39,690 nt of DNA from Deltaproteobacteria bacterium (GTDB lineage: Bacteria; Desulfobacterota; Desulfuromonadia; Desulfuromonadales; Geopsychrobacteraceae), in the NCBI GenBank assembly GCA_024279255.1, contig JAJRRT010000001.1:1-39690 (forward strand). Direction: 5' to 3'. A program made the translations under genes and the position numbers. The notes below the pieces were generated by a model. The model saw nothing but the letters and a program-made list of their open reading frames with translations, made no database searches and was not told the DNA's origin. Positions within the stretch are counted from its first letter, which is position 1; every line of letters begins with the position of its first letter. Positions 16,193-24,741 of this stretch are shown piece after piece.

Positions 16193-19069
16193 ATGGCTCA
16201 GAATGATAACTATACAAACAACCCGATGATCCACAGTGATCGCCGTCTCGGCCAGTCTACTTCCGAGTGGGTCCGCTCATTCTCTTGTGAAGACCTCAAA
16301 CCGCTGATCGTCTGCCGCGGACCGATCCGGATGGAGGCGATGACCGTCTACAAGGAGATGGGTATCAGCCACTTCGGCATCCTGCTCTCTGAGAAGGATT
16401 CGATCATCTACCCGAATGCCCTTTCTCCTGAATTGCGCCAGTTGACCGACAACAGTCGCGTCCACCGTGTGCCCGATTACAGCGGTGCAACCAAGGAAGA
16501 GCGTCTCGAGAGAATTGGCCAGATCATCCAGATCGCCAAAGACAACAACTACGATTCAGTCTTCGCCGGCTACGGTTTTATGGCTGAGGATGATGAGTTC
16601 GTCGCAGCCCTTGAGGATGCCGGCCTGAATTTCATCGGCCCCTGCTCCGGGACCCAGCGGGCTGCGGGCAAGAAGGATGAAGCCAAGCGCACCGCACTCT
16701 CTGTCGATGTTTCAGTCACCCCCGGCATCGATAATGTCACAGCCCGCACCCTGGTCAACAAACACCCGAGCCGCGAAGCCCTGGTGGCGGTGGTCAAGGC
16801 CGAAAGCCTCAAAGTTGACAAGAAGATCCTTGACGACAAGAAGCTTAGCCTTGAGGAGTTGGCCGATCAGGTCCTGGCGGCCTCATACGACAAGGGGATC
16901 GACCTCTTCTCGATCGAGGAACTCTGCGCCCAGGTCGAGGTCGAGTGCGTTGCCATGTTCAAGAAGTATCCTGGTGCACGGATCCGTCTCAAGGTCATCG
17001 GCGGCGGTGGCGGCAAGGGGCAGCGAATTCTGGGTGCCTCCCTGCTGACCAAGAAAAGCCCCAGTGATCAAGAGATCGCCAAGGCAGCCTCAGACGCGCC
17101 GGGCCTGACCCGTGAAGTTCTCGCCGAAGTCAAGGTCAATGGCGTCGGTGAAAATAAAAACGTGTTGGTCGAGCTCAATATCGAGCAGACCCGCCACAAC
17201 GAGATCCAGTTGCTCGGCAACGGCGAATGGACCATCGCCCTTGGCGGCCGCGACTGTTCGTTGCAGATGCACGAGCAGAAACTGCTCGAAATCTCGGTCA
17301 CCCAGGAATCACTGGCCCTCGAGATCGACAAGGCGAAAAAAGCCAAAAACAAACCACAAACCACAGCACTTGAATCGGACCTGAAGGTTCTCAAGCGGAT
17401 GGAGGAAGAATCAGAGCGTTTCGGCGTTGCTGTTGGCCTCGATTCAGCCTCGACCTTTGAGTGTATCGTCGATGGCGAGCGTCATTATTTCATGGAGGTC
17501 AACACCCGGATCCAGGTCGAGCACCGCGTTACGGAACTTGTTTACGCACTCAAGTTTGTCAACCCCAAGGACAAGAACGACTTCTTCATTGTCGAGTCAC
17601 TGGTTGAGGCGATGGCCCTACTCGCTCGACACAAGAAACGTTTGCCACGTCCGGTAAGAACACCACGCTTTGGAGCCGCCGCAGAAGCACGTCTCAACGC
17701 CACAGACTGCTCCCTATCACCGAGTGCTGGCGGTATTATCCGTAATTGGTCTAAGCCGATCGACGGTGAAATCCGTGACGATCAGGGGATCTGCACATCT
17801 AATCCCGACACCGGCCTGTTCATGAAATACAACCTGGCAGGTGCCTACGATTCAAACATTGCCCTGCTGCTTACTCAAGGTGCAGACCGGATCAGTAGTT
17901 ACGAGAACCTCTCGAAAGTGCTGCGCAATACCGTCCTGCGCGGAACTAACCTGGCCACCAACCTTGAGTTCCACTATGGCCTGGTCAACTGGTTTATCGG
18001 CAACAACATCATGGCCAAGCCGACCACCCGCTTCGTTGTTCCTTACCTGACCCTGGTGGGTCGTCTCAAGGAAGAAGCGAGCAAAATTGATGAGGTCTTC
18101 GCTTTCTTTACCATGAAGAAGCATTACGCCAAGCTTTACGGCGCCGACCCGGAAGTCAAAAAGTCGGTCTCCGAAACCCTGGACCGTAAAGGGACTCTGC
18201 TGACCCGTCCGATGGAGATTCTGCTCAAGGATCCGCATATGCTTTCGGGCTGGCTGAGCCTCAACAAGAACAATTTCAAACTTGAGAATGGCAAGATCAC
18301 CTGGATGCGCAACCCTCTGGTTGTCATCGGTGAAACCTACGAGTACCTTAATATGATGCCTCGTGAGGGCGCTCCTGCAGCCGAGGTCATCTGGGACCAC
18401 GACTACAAGCTGCTCTCGACTGCTTTACAGTTCTATGCTGATCTACGCGAGCAATTCGGGCTTTCTAAAGAGGACTACGTCAAACTCAATGACATCCTCG
18501 CCAAAGACAAGCCTCAAGGTGGCCTCGATAAAGAGGTTTGGACCCAGGTCCAGGCGGCCCATCAGGGCTTCACCATCGGCAATGAGCTGCTCGGCACCCT
18601 CTTCTCCATCGCTGAGGCGACTGATTTCTACGCCCTCAAAGTCGAAGAAGATCTCGAAGTCACCATCCCAGAATACCTGCACGATCCAGAACTGCAGGCA
18701 GCGATGAAGAAAGTGCTGGTTCCACCACCAGCCACCAAGGCCGATGAGATCGTCACTCCTGGTGGTGGCATGTACTACGCCCAGGAAGCTCCTGGCTTGC
18801 CAGCCTTCGCTACTGAGGGAATGCACTTTGAGAAGGGTCAACCACTCTTCATCCTCGAGGTCATGAAGATGTTCAACAAGATTCCGGCGCCGTTCGCTGG
18901 AACCATCGACAAGATTCTGATCGATACCGGAGACGCCACAATCGTCTCCAAGGGACAGCCGATCTTTAAGGTCACTCCTGACGAGAAGTTTGTCGAAGTT
19001 GATCCAAAGGAGCTTGAGCGTAGAAAACATGAAGCAACCATAGCCTCGTTGGCAACGGTTCTTCCATAG
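16193..19069 (+). CDS. Biotin carboxylase / biotin carrier fusion, atypical long form
   Basis: This is the ATP-dependent partner of the preceding carboxyltransferase. The 958-residue product has a biotin-carboxylase N-domain, an ATP-grasp domain with the glycine loop GGGGGKGQR near 270, the catalytic-site strand EVNTRIQVEH near 435 (Glu, Asn and Arg kept) and HEQKLLEIS (active-site Lys position kept). The biotin-carboxylase C-domain follows (FGAAAEARLNA). The C-terminal biotinyl domain carries EVMKM with the biotin lysine near 892. Relative to ordinary biotin carboxylase there are about 100 extra residues before the glycine loop and an unassigned stretch of about 300 residues between carboxylase and biotin domains. 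An ATG at 16142 is possible, but 16193 has the better Shine-Dalgarno (GGAG, 9 nt). Substrate not determinable. Confidence 0.9.
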   Translation: MAQNDNYTNNPMIHSDRRLGQSTSEWVRSFSCEDLKPLIVCRGPIRMEAMTVYKEMGISHFGILLSEKDSIIYPNALSPELRQLTDNSRVHRVPDYSGATKEERLERIGQIIQIAKDNNYDSVFAGYGFMAEDDEFVAALEDAGLNFIGPCSGTQRAAGKKDEAKRTALSVDVSVTPGIDNVTARTLVNKHPSREALVAVVKAESLKVDKKILDDKKLSLEELADQVLAASYDKGIDLFSIEELCAQVEVECVAMFKKYPGARIRLKVIGGGGGKGQRILGASLLTKKSPSDQEIAKAASDAPGLTREVLAEVKVNGVGENKNVLVELNIEQTRHNEIQLLGNGEWTIALGGRDCSLQMHEQKLLEISVTQESLALEIDKAKKAKNKPQTTALESDLKVLKRMEEESERFGVAVGLDSASTFECIVDGERHYFMEVNTRIQVEHRVTELVYALKFVNPKDKNDFFIVESLVEAMALLARHKKRLPRPVRTPRFGAAAEARLNATDCSLSPSAGGIIRNWSKPIDGEIRDDQGICTSNPDTGLFMKYNLAGAYDSNIALLLTQGADRISSYENLSKVLRNTVLRGTNLATNLEFHYGLVNWFIGNNIMAKPTTRFVVPYLTLVGRLKEEASKIDEVFAFFTMKKHYAKLYGADPEVKKSVSETLDRKGTLLTRPMEILLKDPHMLSGWLSLNKNNFKLENGKITWMRNPLVVIGETYEYLNMMPREGAPAAEVIWDHDYKLLSTALQFYADLREQFGLSKEDYVKLNDILAKDKPQGGLDKEVWTQVQAAHQGFTIGNELLGTLFSIAEATDFYALKVEEDLEVTIPEYLHDPELQAAMKKVLVPPPATKADEIVTPGGGMYYAQEAPGLPAFATEGMHFEKGQPLFILEVMKMFNKIPAPFAGTIDKILIDTGDATIVSKGQPIFKVTPDEKFVEVDPKELERRKHEATIASLATVLP

Positions 19070-19080
19070 CATCATTAAAA

Positions 19081-19124
19081 CAGGGCTCATGAAACGGAGA
19101 AGTTTCTCCGTTTCATGAGCCCTG
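19081..19124. terminator. Long hairpin terminator between the convergent carboxylase and siroheme reductase genes
   Basis: A perfect 21-bp inverted repeat (19081-19101 against 19104-19124) forms a hairpin of about 20 bp with a tight AGTT loop. On the minus strand it is followed by TTTT, making a canonical terminator for the siroheme reductase gene. On the plus strand the U tract is poor, but it should still end carboxylase transcripts. Confidence 0.88.
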
Positions 19125-19148
19125 AAATTCATCTATTTTATTCAGATT

Positions 19149-20435
19149 TTACTTCCGCAATAAATCCCCAAGTCGGTTTAAAAGCTCATCTTCAGTTAAT
19201 TCCTTAGCAACTATCAGACCCAAATCTTTCCCCTGCTTTCGATAGAGATCGAACAATGGGATCCGCTGCTCCCCTTCTCGTTTCAATTTGCTGGCGATTA
19301 TGCCAAATTCGGCAAGATGTGGTTGAGCACAAGAGTTTCGACAACCTGATATAGCCAGAGATCGCGCGCTGAGCAACGAACCAAATTCACCTTGCAGCCG
19401 TGACGCCAAATCGCGGGTCGCACTGAGCCCCATACGACATTCGTGGCTACCTGGGCAGATCCGCAGTGCACAGCCGTTCGCAACAAACCCGAACCCTGCC
19501 TGAGACAATGCCTTCTTAAGGGGAGCGATCGTCCCTTCAAGTAACAGTTCGATATTCTGATCGGGCGTCACCAAGAGCCAGTGACTGTCATGTCCAGCTG
19601 CCAGGTCGGAAATCAGGGCCAGATTCAGCGCGGGGAGTTCTCCTGCGAAAATATTCAGCGCGATACGCTGACTACCCTCAGCGGGCACAAGGGCCTTAGG
19701 AAAAGCATCATTAAAGGCCGTAGGCTGCTTATTCTGACGACGTTGTTCAATACGATCGCGTAACTCATCTTCACCAACGGCATTAAGCAGATGTTTAAGT
19801 CTGCGGCCCTTATCGCCCCAGACCTTGTAAACCTCAACGATTGATTCAGCAATCGAAAGGAGTTCAGCCTCAAGGACTCGGTCTGCATACAAAAATCCAG
19901 CCTGAGGCTCCCGTCCAAGGCCACCAGCGATCCAAATATCGTAACGCGATTCCTCACCAGCTTCCTCGACCAGAACGAAGGCTAGATCCTGAATAAGGTG
20001 TCGACTCCTTTCATAGCCGGCCTCGAAGGCAATCTTGAACTTCTTTGGCAACCCTTCAAAATGAGGATTGCCACTGAAGTGATTCAGGAAGTGGCGTAAC
20101 ATCACCTGGGTCCGTCCGTAGCCGGGGCCAAAACTGCTGCTACAAGAGATGCCACGCACTGCGCCTCCACAGGCACCGCGTGAGAACAGACCAACCGCCG
20201 CAAGACCACGGTGGACATGTGGCAGATCCTCGGCAAGAAGACCATGGAACTCAACACTGCCACGCGTTGACAAATGAAAAGTTCCACTTCCAAATCGGCT
20301 CCCAAGATCGGCCAAAGCTCGGGCCTGCGCTACCGACAGAACTCCTCCGGCCAATTTGACGCGCTGCATGTACTCACCCTGCTCATTTTGCCGGTAAACA
20401 CCCTCAAGCCTTAACTGCTGATCATCCAGTCTCAT
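19149..20435 (-). CDS. Siroheme nitrite/sulfite reductase-family protein, short form
   Basis: The 428-residue cytoplasmic protein has the nitrite/sulfite reductase fold: an N-terminal ferredoxin-like half-domain (MQRVKLAGGVLS...FHLSTRGSVEFHG) and a C-terminal siroheme/4Fe-4S site. The cluster cysteines are seen in RICPGSHECRMG and SGCRNSCAQP. Family members reduce sulfite or nitrite by six electrons with ferredoxin-type donors. It is shorter than the second reductase at 24742 (527 residues). It is transcribed away from the cys genes with its own promoter in a shared 217-bp region, which implies a role in the same pathway; whether sulfite or nitrite is the substrate cannot be decided from sequence. 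Confidence 0.88.
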   Translation of the reverse strand: MRLDDQQLRLEGVYRQNEQGEYMQRVKLAGGVLSVAQARALADLGSRFGSGTFHLSTRGSVEFHGLLAEDLPHVHRGLAAVGLFSRGACGGAVRGISCSSSFGPGYGRTQVMLRHFLNHFSGNPHFEGLPKKFKIAFEAGYERSRHLIQDLAFVLVEEAGEESRYDIWIAGGLGREPQAGFLYADRVLEAELLSIAESIVEVYKVWGDKGRRLKHLLNAVGEDELRDRIEQRRQNKQPTAFNDAFPKALVPAEGSQRIALNIFAGELPALNLALISDLAAGHDSHWLLVTPDQNIELLLEGTIAPLKKALSQAGFGFVANGCALRICPGSHECRMGLSATRDLASRLQGEFGSLLSARSLAISGCRNSCAQPHLAEFGIIASKLKREGEQRIPLFDLYRKQGKDLGLIVAKELTEDELLNRLGDLLRK

Positions 20436-20468
20436 TCGTTCAACTCCTCATAATCGATGTAGTCGCAC

Positions 20469-20497
20469 ATACAATCATTTAAAAGCGACATTGTCAA
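20469..20497 (-). promoter_or_regulatory. Candidate promoter of the short siroheme reductase gene
   Basis: On the minus strand a perfect -35 TTGACA (20492-20497) is 17 bp from TTGTAT (20469-20474). It directs transcription leftward into the reductase, whose start at 20435 has GAGGAG upstream. Confidence 0.5.
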
Positions 20498-20590
20498 GTA
20501 TATGATTCTAGTTTATATCTTCTTATGTTACTGTTTTTGCAGTGTTTTACATATTGCACATCAAACAACTGGTGTATGTAGAGATTTTAT

Positions 20591-20604
20591 TGTTGACATC
20601 ATAG
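20591..20604 (+). promoter_or_regulatory. cys-locus shared element, copy 1
   Basis: TGTTGACATCATAG lies 48 bp before the DUF2061/cysH/cysD/cysN transcription unit. It matches the element upstream of the second siroheme reductase (24693-24706) at 13 of 14 bases. The TTGACA inside it may also serve as a -35 box, with TAGGCT 17 bp on as a weak -10. A common regulator is inferred. Confidence 0.5.
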
Positions 20605-20652
20605 CAGTGGTTTAGTAGGCTCCACCAAAATCAACCACAAGGATACATACCG

Positions 20653-20877
20653 ATGGAAACTCCCCGTAGAAGCATTGCCAAGGCTCTCTCTTGGCGCCTG
20701 CTGGCAACCCTGATCACAACCAGCATCGTTTATTTAATAACGGGCAAAGGGGAGTTTGCCGCCACCATTGGCCTGGCTGACACCCTGATCAAGTTTTTTT
20801 TCTACATTACCCATGAACGAATCTGGAATCGCATCTCCTACGGTCGGCAGAAAAACGATCCTGAATATTTCATTTAA
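20653..20877 (+). CDS. DUF2061 small membrane protein
   Basis: The 74-residue product matches the DUF2061 family: a basic N-terminus followed by SWRLLATLITTSIVYLITG, then FAATIGLADTLIKFFFYITHERIWNRI. Two hydrophobic helices predict an inner-membrane protein. Function is unknown, but members are repeatedly found beside sulfate-assimilation genes, as here. It is the first gene of the unit, 12 bp before cysH, with AAGGA upstream of its ATG. Confidence 0.85.
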   Translation: METPRRSIAKALSWRLLATLITTSIVYLITGKGEFAATIGLADTLIKFFFYITHERIWNRISYGRQKNDPEYFI

Positions 20878-20889
20878 TGAGGTATGGAT

Positions 20890-21585
20890 ATGAGCGTAAC
20901 AAATTTACCTAGCAATATCTTTACAGCAAAAGAATTCCTCAGCACAGGGCTGAAAAAAGCCGAAGGTAAAAAAGTCAGCATGGCTTGTTCTTTCAGCGTT
21001 GAAGATCTGGTGGCGATCGACCTGCTACACAAAATCGCACCACAGGTCACCATCTTCGCAATCGACACAGGGCGTCTTCATGAAGAGACTTACGAAGTTT
21101 CAGAGTCCCTGCTTCAAAAGTATCAGCTTCATATCGAATGGTATCTGCCTCAAACAGAAAGTCTGCAGCAATTAGAAAGAGAAAAGGGTCTCTTCTCTTT
21201 TCGTGAAAGCGTCGAGAACCGTCTTGAATGTTGTCATCTCCGCAAGGTTGAGCCTTTGAATAGAGCTCTCTCTGGCCTGGGTGGATGGATCACCGGACAG
21301 CGCCGGGCACAGAGTACAACTCGCAGTGCGCTCGAAGGGATTGAGGTCGATAATGCCCATGGCGGAATTATCAAAATAAATCCTTTGCTCGACTGGAGCG
21401 ACGAACAGGTCTAGACATACGCTACAGATTATCGTCTGCCGGTCAATCGACTCCATCGCCAAGGGTATCCATCGATCGGTTGTGCCCCCTGCACGAGAGC
21501 AATAAAGCCTGGTGAAGATACACGCGCCGGTCGCTGGTGGTGGGAGAATCCAGAGAACAAAGAATGCGGTCTGCACCGCCGCTGA
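20890..21585 (+). pseudogene. cysH: APS reductase with in-frame amber codon at a conserved Trp
   Basis: Adenylyl-sulfate reductase makes sulfite from APS with thioredoxin. The frame reads through one TAG at 21412-21414; ignoring it gives 231 residues to the TGA at 21583. Before the stop: MACSFSVEDLVAIDLL, FAIDTGRLHEETYE, the cluster pair ECCHLRKVEPL, and LDWSDEQV. After it: [20 protein letters not shown], the second cluster pair [19 protein letters not shown] and the catalytic KECGLH. The TAG is exactly where relatives have the Trp of the V-W-x-Y motif (TGG to TAG). The CC and CxxC pairs indicate the APS type. If not read through, the truncated protein lacks half its cluster ligands and its active-site Cys. 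Start at 20890 (an ATG at 20884 is too close to GAGG). Confidence 0.88.
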
Positions 21586-21604
21586 ACACTAAAGGGGAAA
21601 ACCG

Positions 21605-22498
21605 ATGACACACCTTGAACAGCTGGAAGCCGAAAGTATTCATATCATGCGCGAAGTCGTTGCCGAGTTCGAAAATCCGGTGATGCTCTATTCCGTTGGT
21701 AAAGACTCCGCCGTGATGCTGCATCTAGCGCGCAAGGCCTTCTACCCGGCCAAAATTCCTTTTCCGCTACTCCATGTTGATACGACCTGGAAATTCAAGG
21801 AGATGATCGCCTTTCGCGACAAAATGGCCGAGGATGTAGGTTTCGATCTGCTGGTTCATACAAACCAGGAAGGGGTCGAACAAGGGATCTCACCTTTTGT
21901 CCACGGCAGTGCCCGCTACACCGACATCATGAAGACCGATGGGCTGAAACAAGCACTCGATAAATATGGCTTCGATGCCGCCTTCGGTGGAGCACGACGC
22001 GACGAAGAGAAGTCACGCGCCAAGGAACGGATTTTTTCCTTTCGGAGTGCAAACCATCGCTGGGATCCTAAAAACCAACGTCCGGAGTTATGGAATATCT
22101 ACAACGCCCGAGTCAACAAGGGAGAATCTATCCGCACTTTTCCGATCTCGAACTGGACCGAACTTGACATCTGGCAATATATCTACCTTGAGAAGATCCC
22201 GATCGTGCCCCTCTATTTAAGCGCTGTACGTCCCGTAGTCGAAAGAGACGGCATGCTGATCCTGGTTGATGATGAACGCTTCGTACTAAAACCTGGGGAA
22301 GAGATCAAAAATATCCCAGTCCGCTTTCGGACTCTCGGTTGCTACCCGTTGACCGGCGCCGTCGAATCAAATGCGGCAACGCTCCCTGAGGTTATCCAGG
22401 AAATGTTACTTGCCCGTACCAGCGAACGACAGGGTCGCGCCATCGACCACGATCAATCCGGCTCGATGGAGAAGAAGAAGCAGGAAGGGTATTTCTAA
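21605..22498 (+). CDS. cysD: Sulfate adenylyltransferase small subunit
   Basis: CysD is the ATP-pyrophosphatase subunit that, with CysN, makes adenosine 5'-phosphosulfate from sulfate and ATP in the cytoplasm. The 297-residue product carries the PP-loop [53 protein letters not shown] and [13 protein letters not shown], all standard for the family, and ends [12 protein letters not shown] as usual. It begins 19 bp after the cysH reading frame and its stop is 1 bp from the cysN start, so the genes are co-transcribed and probably translationally coupled. Confidence 0.97.
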   Translation: MTHLEQLEAESIHIMREVVAEFENPVMLYSVGKDSAVMLHLARKAFYPAKIPFPLLHVDTTWKFKEMIAFRDKMAEDVGFDLLVHTNQEGVEQGISPFVHGSARYTDIMKTDGLKQALDKYGFDAAFGGARRDEEKSRAKERIFSFRSANHRWDPKNQRPELWNIYNARVNKGESIRTFPISNWTELDIWQYIYLEKIPIVPLYLSAVRPVVERDGMLILVDDERFVLKPGEEIKNIPVRFRTLGCYPLTGAVESNAATLPEVIQEMLLARTSERQGRAIDHDQSGSMEKKKQEGYF

Positions 22499-22499
22499 T

Positions 22500-24410
22500 A
22501 TGTCTCATCAATCGGAACTGATATCTGAGGACATCCTCTCTTACCTGAAACAACAGGAGGAAAAATCGCTGCTACGCTTTATCACCTGCGGCAGCGTCGA
22601 TGATGGCAAAAGCACTTTAATTGGTCGCTTGCTCTGGGACTCGAAAATGATTTTCGAGGACCAACTTGAAGCCCTCGCAGTCGACAGCAAGAGGGTTGGC
22701 ACTCAGGGAGAAGAGATTGACTATGCCTTGTTACTCGATGGCCTGCAGGCCGAGCGTGAACAGGGGATCACTATCGATGTCGCCTACCGCTACTTCTCAA
22801 CCGCTAAGCGCAAATTCATTGTCGCTGACACTCCAGGACACGAACAATACACGCGCAACATGGTTACGGGCGCGTCTACGGCCGACGTGGCGGTCATTCT
22901 TGTCGATGCACGCAAAGGCCTGCTAACGCAGACCAGGCGGCACAGTTACCTGGTTTCACTTGTTGGCATCCGCAGAATCGTCCTGGCGATCAACAAGATG
23001 GATCTGATCGATTACGACCAACAAACTTACATAAATATCTGCAGCGAGTATAAAGCCTTTGCTGCCGACCTAGGCTTTGAGGATATCTGCTGCATTCCAC
23101 TCTCCGCACTCAAAGGGGACAATATTATCTCCCCTGGAGACAACACTCCCTGGTACTCTGGTCCCTGTTTATTGCAACATTTAGAGACGGTGGAATTACC
23201 TGACAACAGCCACAACAAACCATTTCGCATGCGGGTGCAATGGGTCAACCGTCCAGATCTCGATTTTCGCGGTTTCTGCGGTACCATCGCCAGCGGCATC
23301 ATCCAACCGGGAGACAAAATTCAGGAGGCGTCATCGGGTAAACAGAGCCGTATTGCGCGAATCATCACCCTGGATGGAGATCTCAAAGAAGCGACCGCCG
23401 GCCAAGCAGTCACGTTGACCCTCGAGGATGAAATAGACATCAGTCGAGGTGACATGTTGGCCGCCAATGGTGCACAGCCAGCCACAAGTGATCGACTACA
23501 GGCAAAAATTGTCTGGATGCACGACAAACACTTATTACCTGGGCGTAGCTACCTGCTTAAGATGGGCGCGGCAACCACCCCGGTCCAGATTGCCGAAATA
23601 ATTCACAAGGTCAATGTCAACAGCCTGCAAAAAGAACCGGGCAAAGCACTGGAACTAAACGAAGTCGGTCTTTGTCGGCTTAATTTGAGTAGCGCAATAT
23701 CTTGTGATCTGTATCAAGACACCCGCCTGACTGGCAGTTTCATACTGATTGACCGCTTAACCAACGCAACCGTTGGTGCCGGTATGGTTGAGGATGTCCT
23801 GCCTCCGTCTGACAGCATTCCCTGGCAAGAGGTTGAGGTCGACACTGCCGCGCTGGCCGACATCAAAGGACAAAAACCTGCAGTAATCTGGATTACAGGC
23901 AGACGCTACGCCGGAAAAACCACCTTAGCGAATTTGGTACAAAAGCGTCTGCACTCCGCAGGGCGACATAGTTGCCTGTTAGACGGTGATAACTTGCGAC
24001 ACGGACTGAACTCTGATCTCGATGACACAGATATTGGACAGGTTGAACACATTCGTCGGATTGGCGAAGTCGCCAAACTCGCTGCCGAAGCCGGGTTGAT
24101 CGTACTGGTGGCCACGACATCTGCCTATGCTATCGAACGCAGAAGAGCCCGAGAAATAACAGCTGAGATCGATTTTTATGAAGTCTTTCTCGACAGTCCA
24201 TACGACATCTGTGCCGCTCGAGATAGCAGTGATTTCTACAAAAAGCAACAAGGCCAGGGACAGGACGACCAGACTTTTTCTAAACACAATTACGAGCCAC
24301 CGACATCTGCAGAATTAGTCCTGGATGGCAACACAGACCCTAAGACCCTAGCTGAAGAGGTGATCAAACTACTCGAGTGCAAGAACCCTACACCGGAGTG
24401 GATAATTTAA
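22500..24410 (+). CDS. cysNC: Sulfate adenylyltransferase large subunit / APS kinase fusion, with altered kinase motifs
   Basis: The 636-residue protein joins CysN, the GTPase that drives APS formation, to a C-terminal CysC-like APS kinase. CysN (about 1-445) has G1 CGSVDDGKST, the EREQGITIDVAYRYF switch, DTPGHEQYTRNM and NKMDL. The kinase domain (about 457-630) keeps a P-loop (GRRYAGKT), LLDGDNLRHGL and IRRIGEVAKL. However, the FISPxR strand reads TTSAYAIERR, and the FTGID-x-PYExP segment that contacts APS is replaced by DQTFSKHNYEPP. Kinase activity is therefore uncertain, and PAPS is not needed if the APS reductase route is used. The frame stays open upstream to 22371; 22500 fits the family start. 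Confidence 0.93.
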   Translation: MSHQSELISEDILSYLKQQEEKSLLRFITCGSVDDGKSTLIGRLLWDSKMIFEDQLEALAVDSKRVGTQGEEIDYALLLDGLQAEREQGITIDVAYRYFSTAKRKFIVADTPGHEQYTRNMVTGASTADVAVILVDARKGLLTQTRRHSYLVSLVGIRRIVLAINKMDLIDYDQQTYINICSEYKAFAADLGFEDICCIPLSALKGDNIISPGDNTPWYSGPCLLQHLETVELPDNSHNKPFRMRVQWVNRPDLDFRGFCGTIASGIIQPGDKIQEASSGKQSRIARIITLDGDLKEATAGQAVTLTLEDEIDISRGDMLAANGAQPATSDRLQAKIVWMHDKHLLPGRSYLLKMGAATTPVQIAEIIHKVNVNSLQKEPGKALELNEVGLCRLNLSSAISCDLYQDTRLTGSFILIDRLTNATVGAGMVEDVLPPSDSIPWQEVEVDTAALADIKGQKPAVIWITGRRYAGKTTLANLVQKRLHSAGRHSCLLDGDNLRHGLNSDLDDTDIGQVEHIRRIGEVAKLAAEAGLIVLVATTSAYAIERRRAREITAEIDFYEVFLDSPYDICAARDSSDFYKKQQGQGQDDQTFSKHNYEPPTSAELVLDGNTDPKTLAEEVIKLLECKNPTPEWII

Positions 24411-24471
24411 ATAAAAAAGACTGAAAGATTTTATTGCATCCCTTGAAAGTTCATGGTACTTGTACCGTCCT

Positions 24472-24548
24472 CGGAGCGTAGCGCAGCCTGGTAGCGCGCC
24501 TGGTTTGGGACCAGGATGTCGGAGGTTCGAATCCTCTCGCTCCGACCA
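24472..24548 (+). tRNA. tRNA-Pro (anticodon TGG)
   Basis: A complete cloverleaf with encoded CCA: acceptor CGGAGCG/CGCTCCG, D-arm with AGCGCAGCCTGGTAGCGC, anticodon stem CCTGG/CCAGG around loop TTTGGGA (anticodon TGG), variable loop ATGTC, and T-arm GGAGG-TTCGAAT-CCTCT. The discriminator base is A. It lies between cysNC and the second siroheme reductase, with a terminator 10 bp downstream, so it separates the two halves of the sulfur locus. Confidence 0.98.
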
Positions 24549-24558
24549 TAAACAATCT

Positions 24559-24591
24559 AAAGGGCTAGCGATATATCGCTAGCCCTTTTTT
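24559..24591. terminator. Intrinsic terminator after tRNA-Pro
   Basis: A perfect 30-bp palindrome (24559-24588; core GGGCTAGCGATA and its complement) followed by further T residues. It closes the cysNC/tRNA transcription unit, so the reductase at 24742 needs its own promoter. Confidence 0.93.
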
Positions 24592-24692
24592 GTGTTCTTT
24601 TTAACCCTCGGCAATAAGCCCAGCAAATACTAGCTCATTGCATCAGCGGACAAGATCTATCGACATCTGGTTTCTACATAATTCAAATGAAA

Positions 24693-24706
24693 TGTTAACA
24701 TCATAG
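24693..24706 (+). promoter_or_regulatory. cys-locus shared element, copy 2
   Basis: TGTTAACATCATAG lies 35 bp before the second siroheme reductase and equals the element at 20591-20604 except for one base. Here the core ATGTTAACAT (24692-24701) is a perfect 10-bp palindrome. I see nothing else definite in 24592-24741. Confidence 0.5.
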
Positions 24707-24741
24707 AGACAGGGTCAAAACGACGCTAAACGAGGTAAACA

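Noticed and set aside
18443-19132. Minus-strand frame of 229 codons over the end of the biotin carboxylase
   Set aside because: Antisense to the conserved biotinyl domain and running into the terminator hairpin; no recognisable domain.
20890-21414. cysH as a genuinely short 175-residue protein
   Set aside because: The frame continues past the TAG with all remaining family motifs, including the catalytic Cys, so truncation is not the ancestral state.
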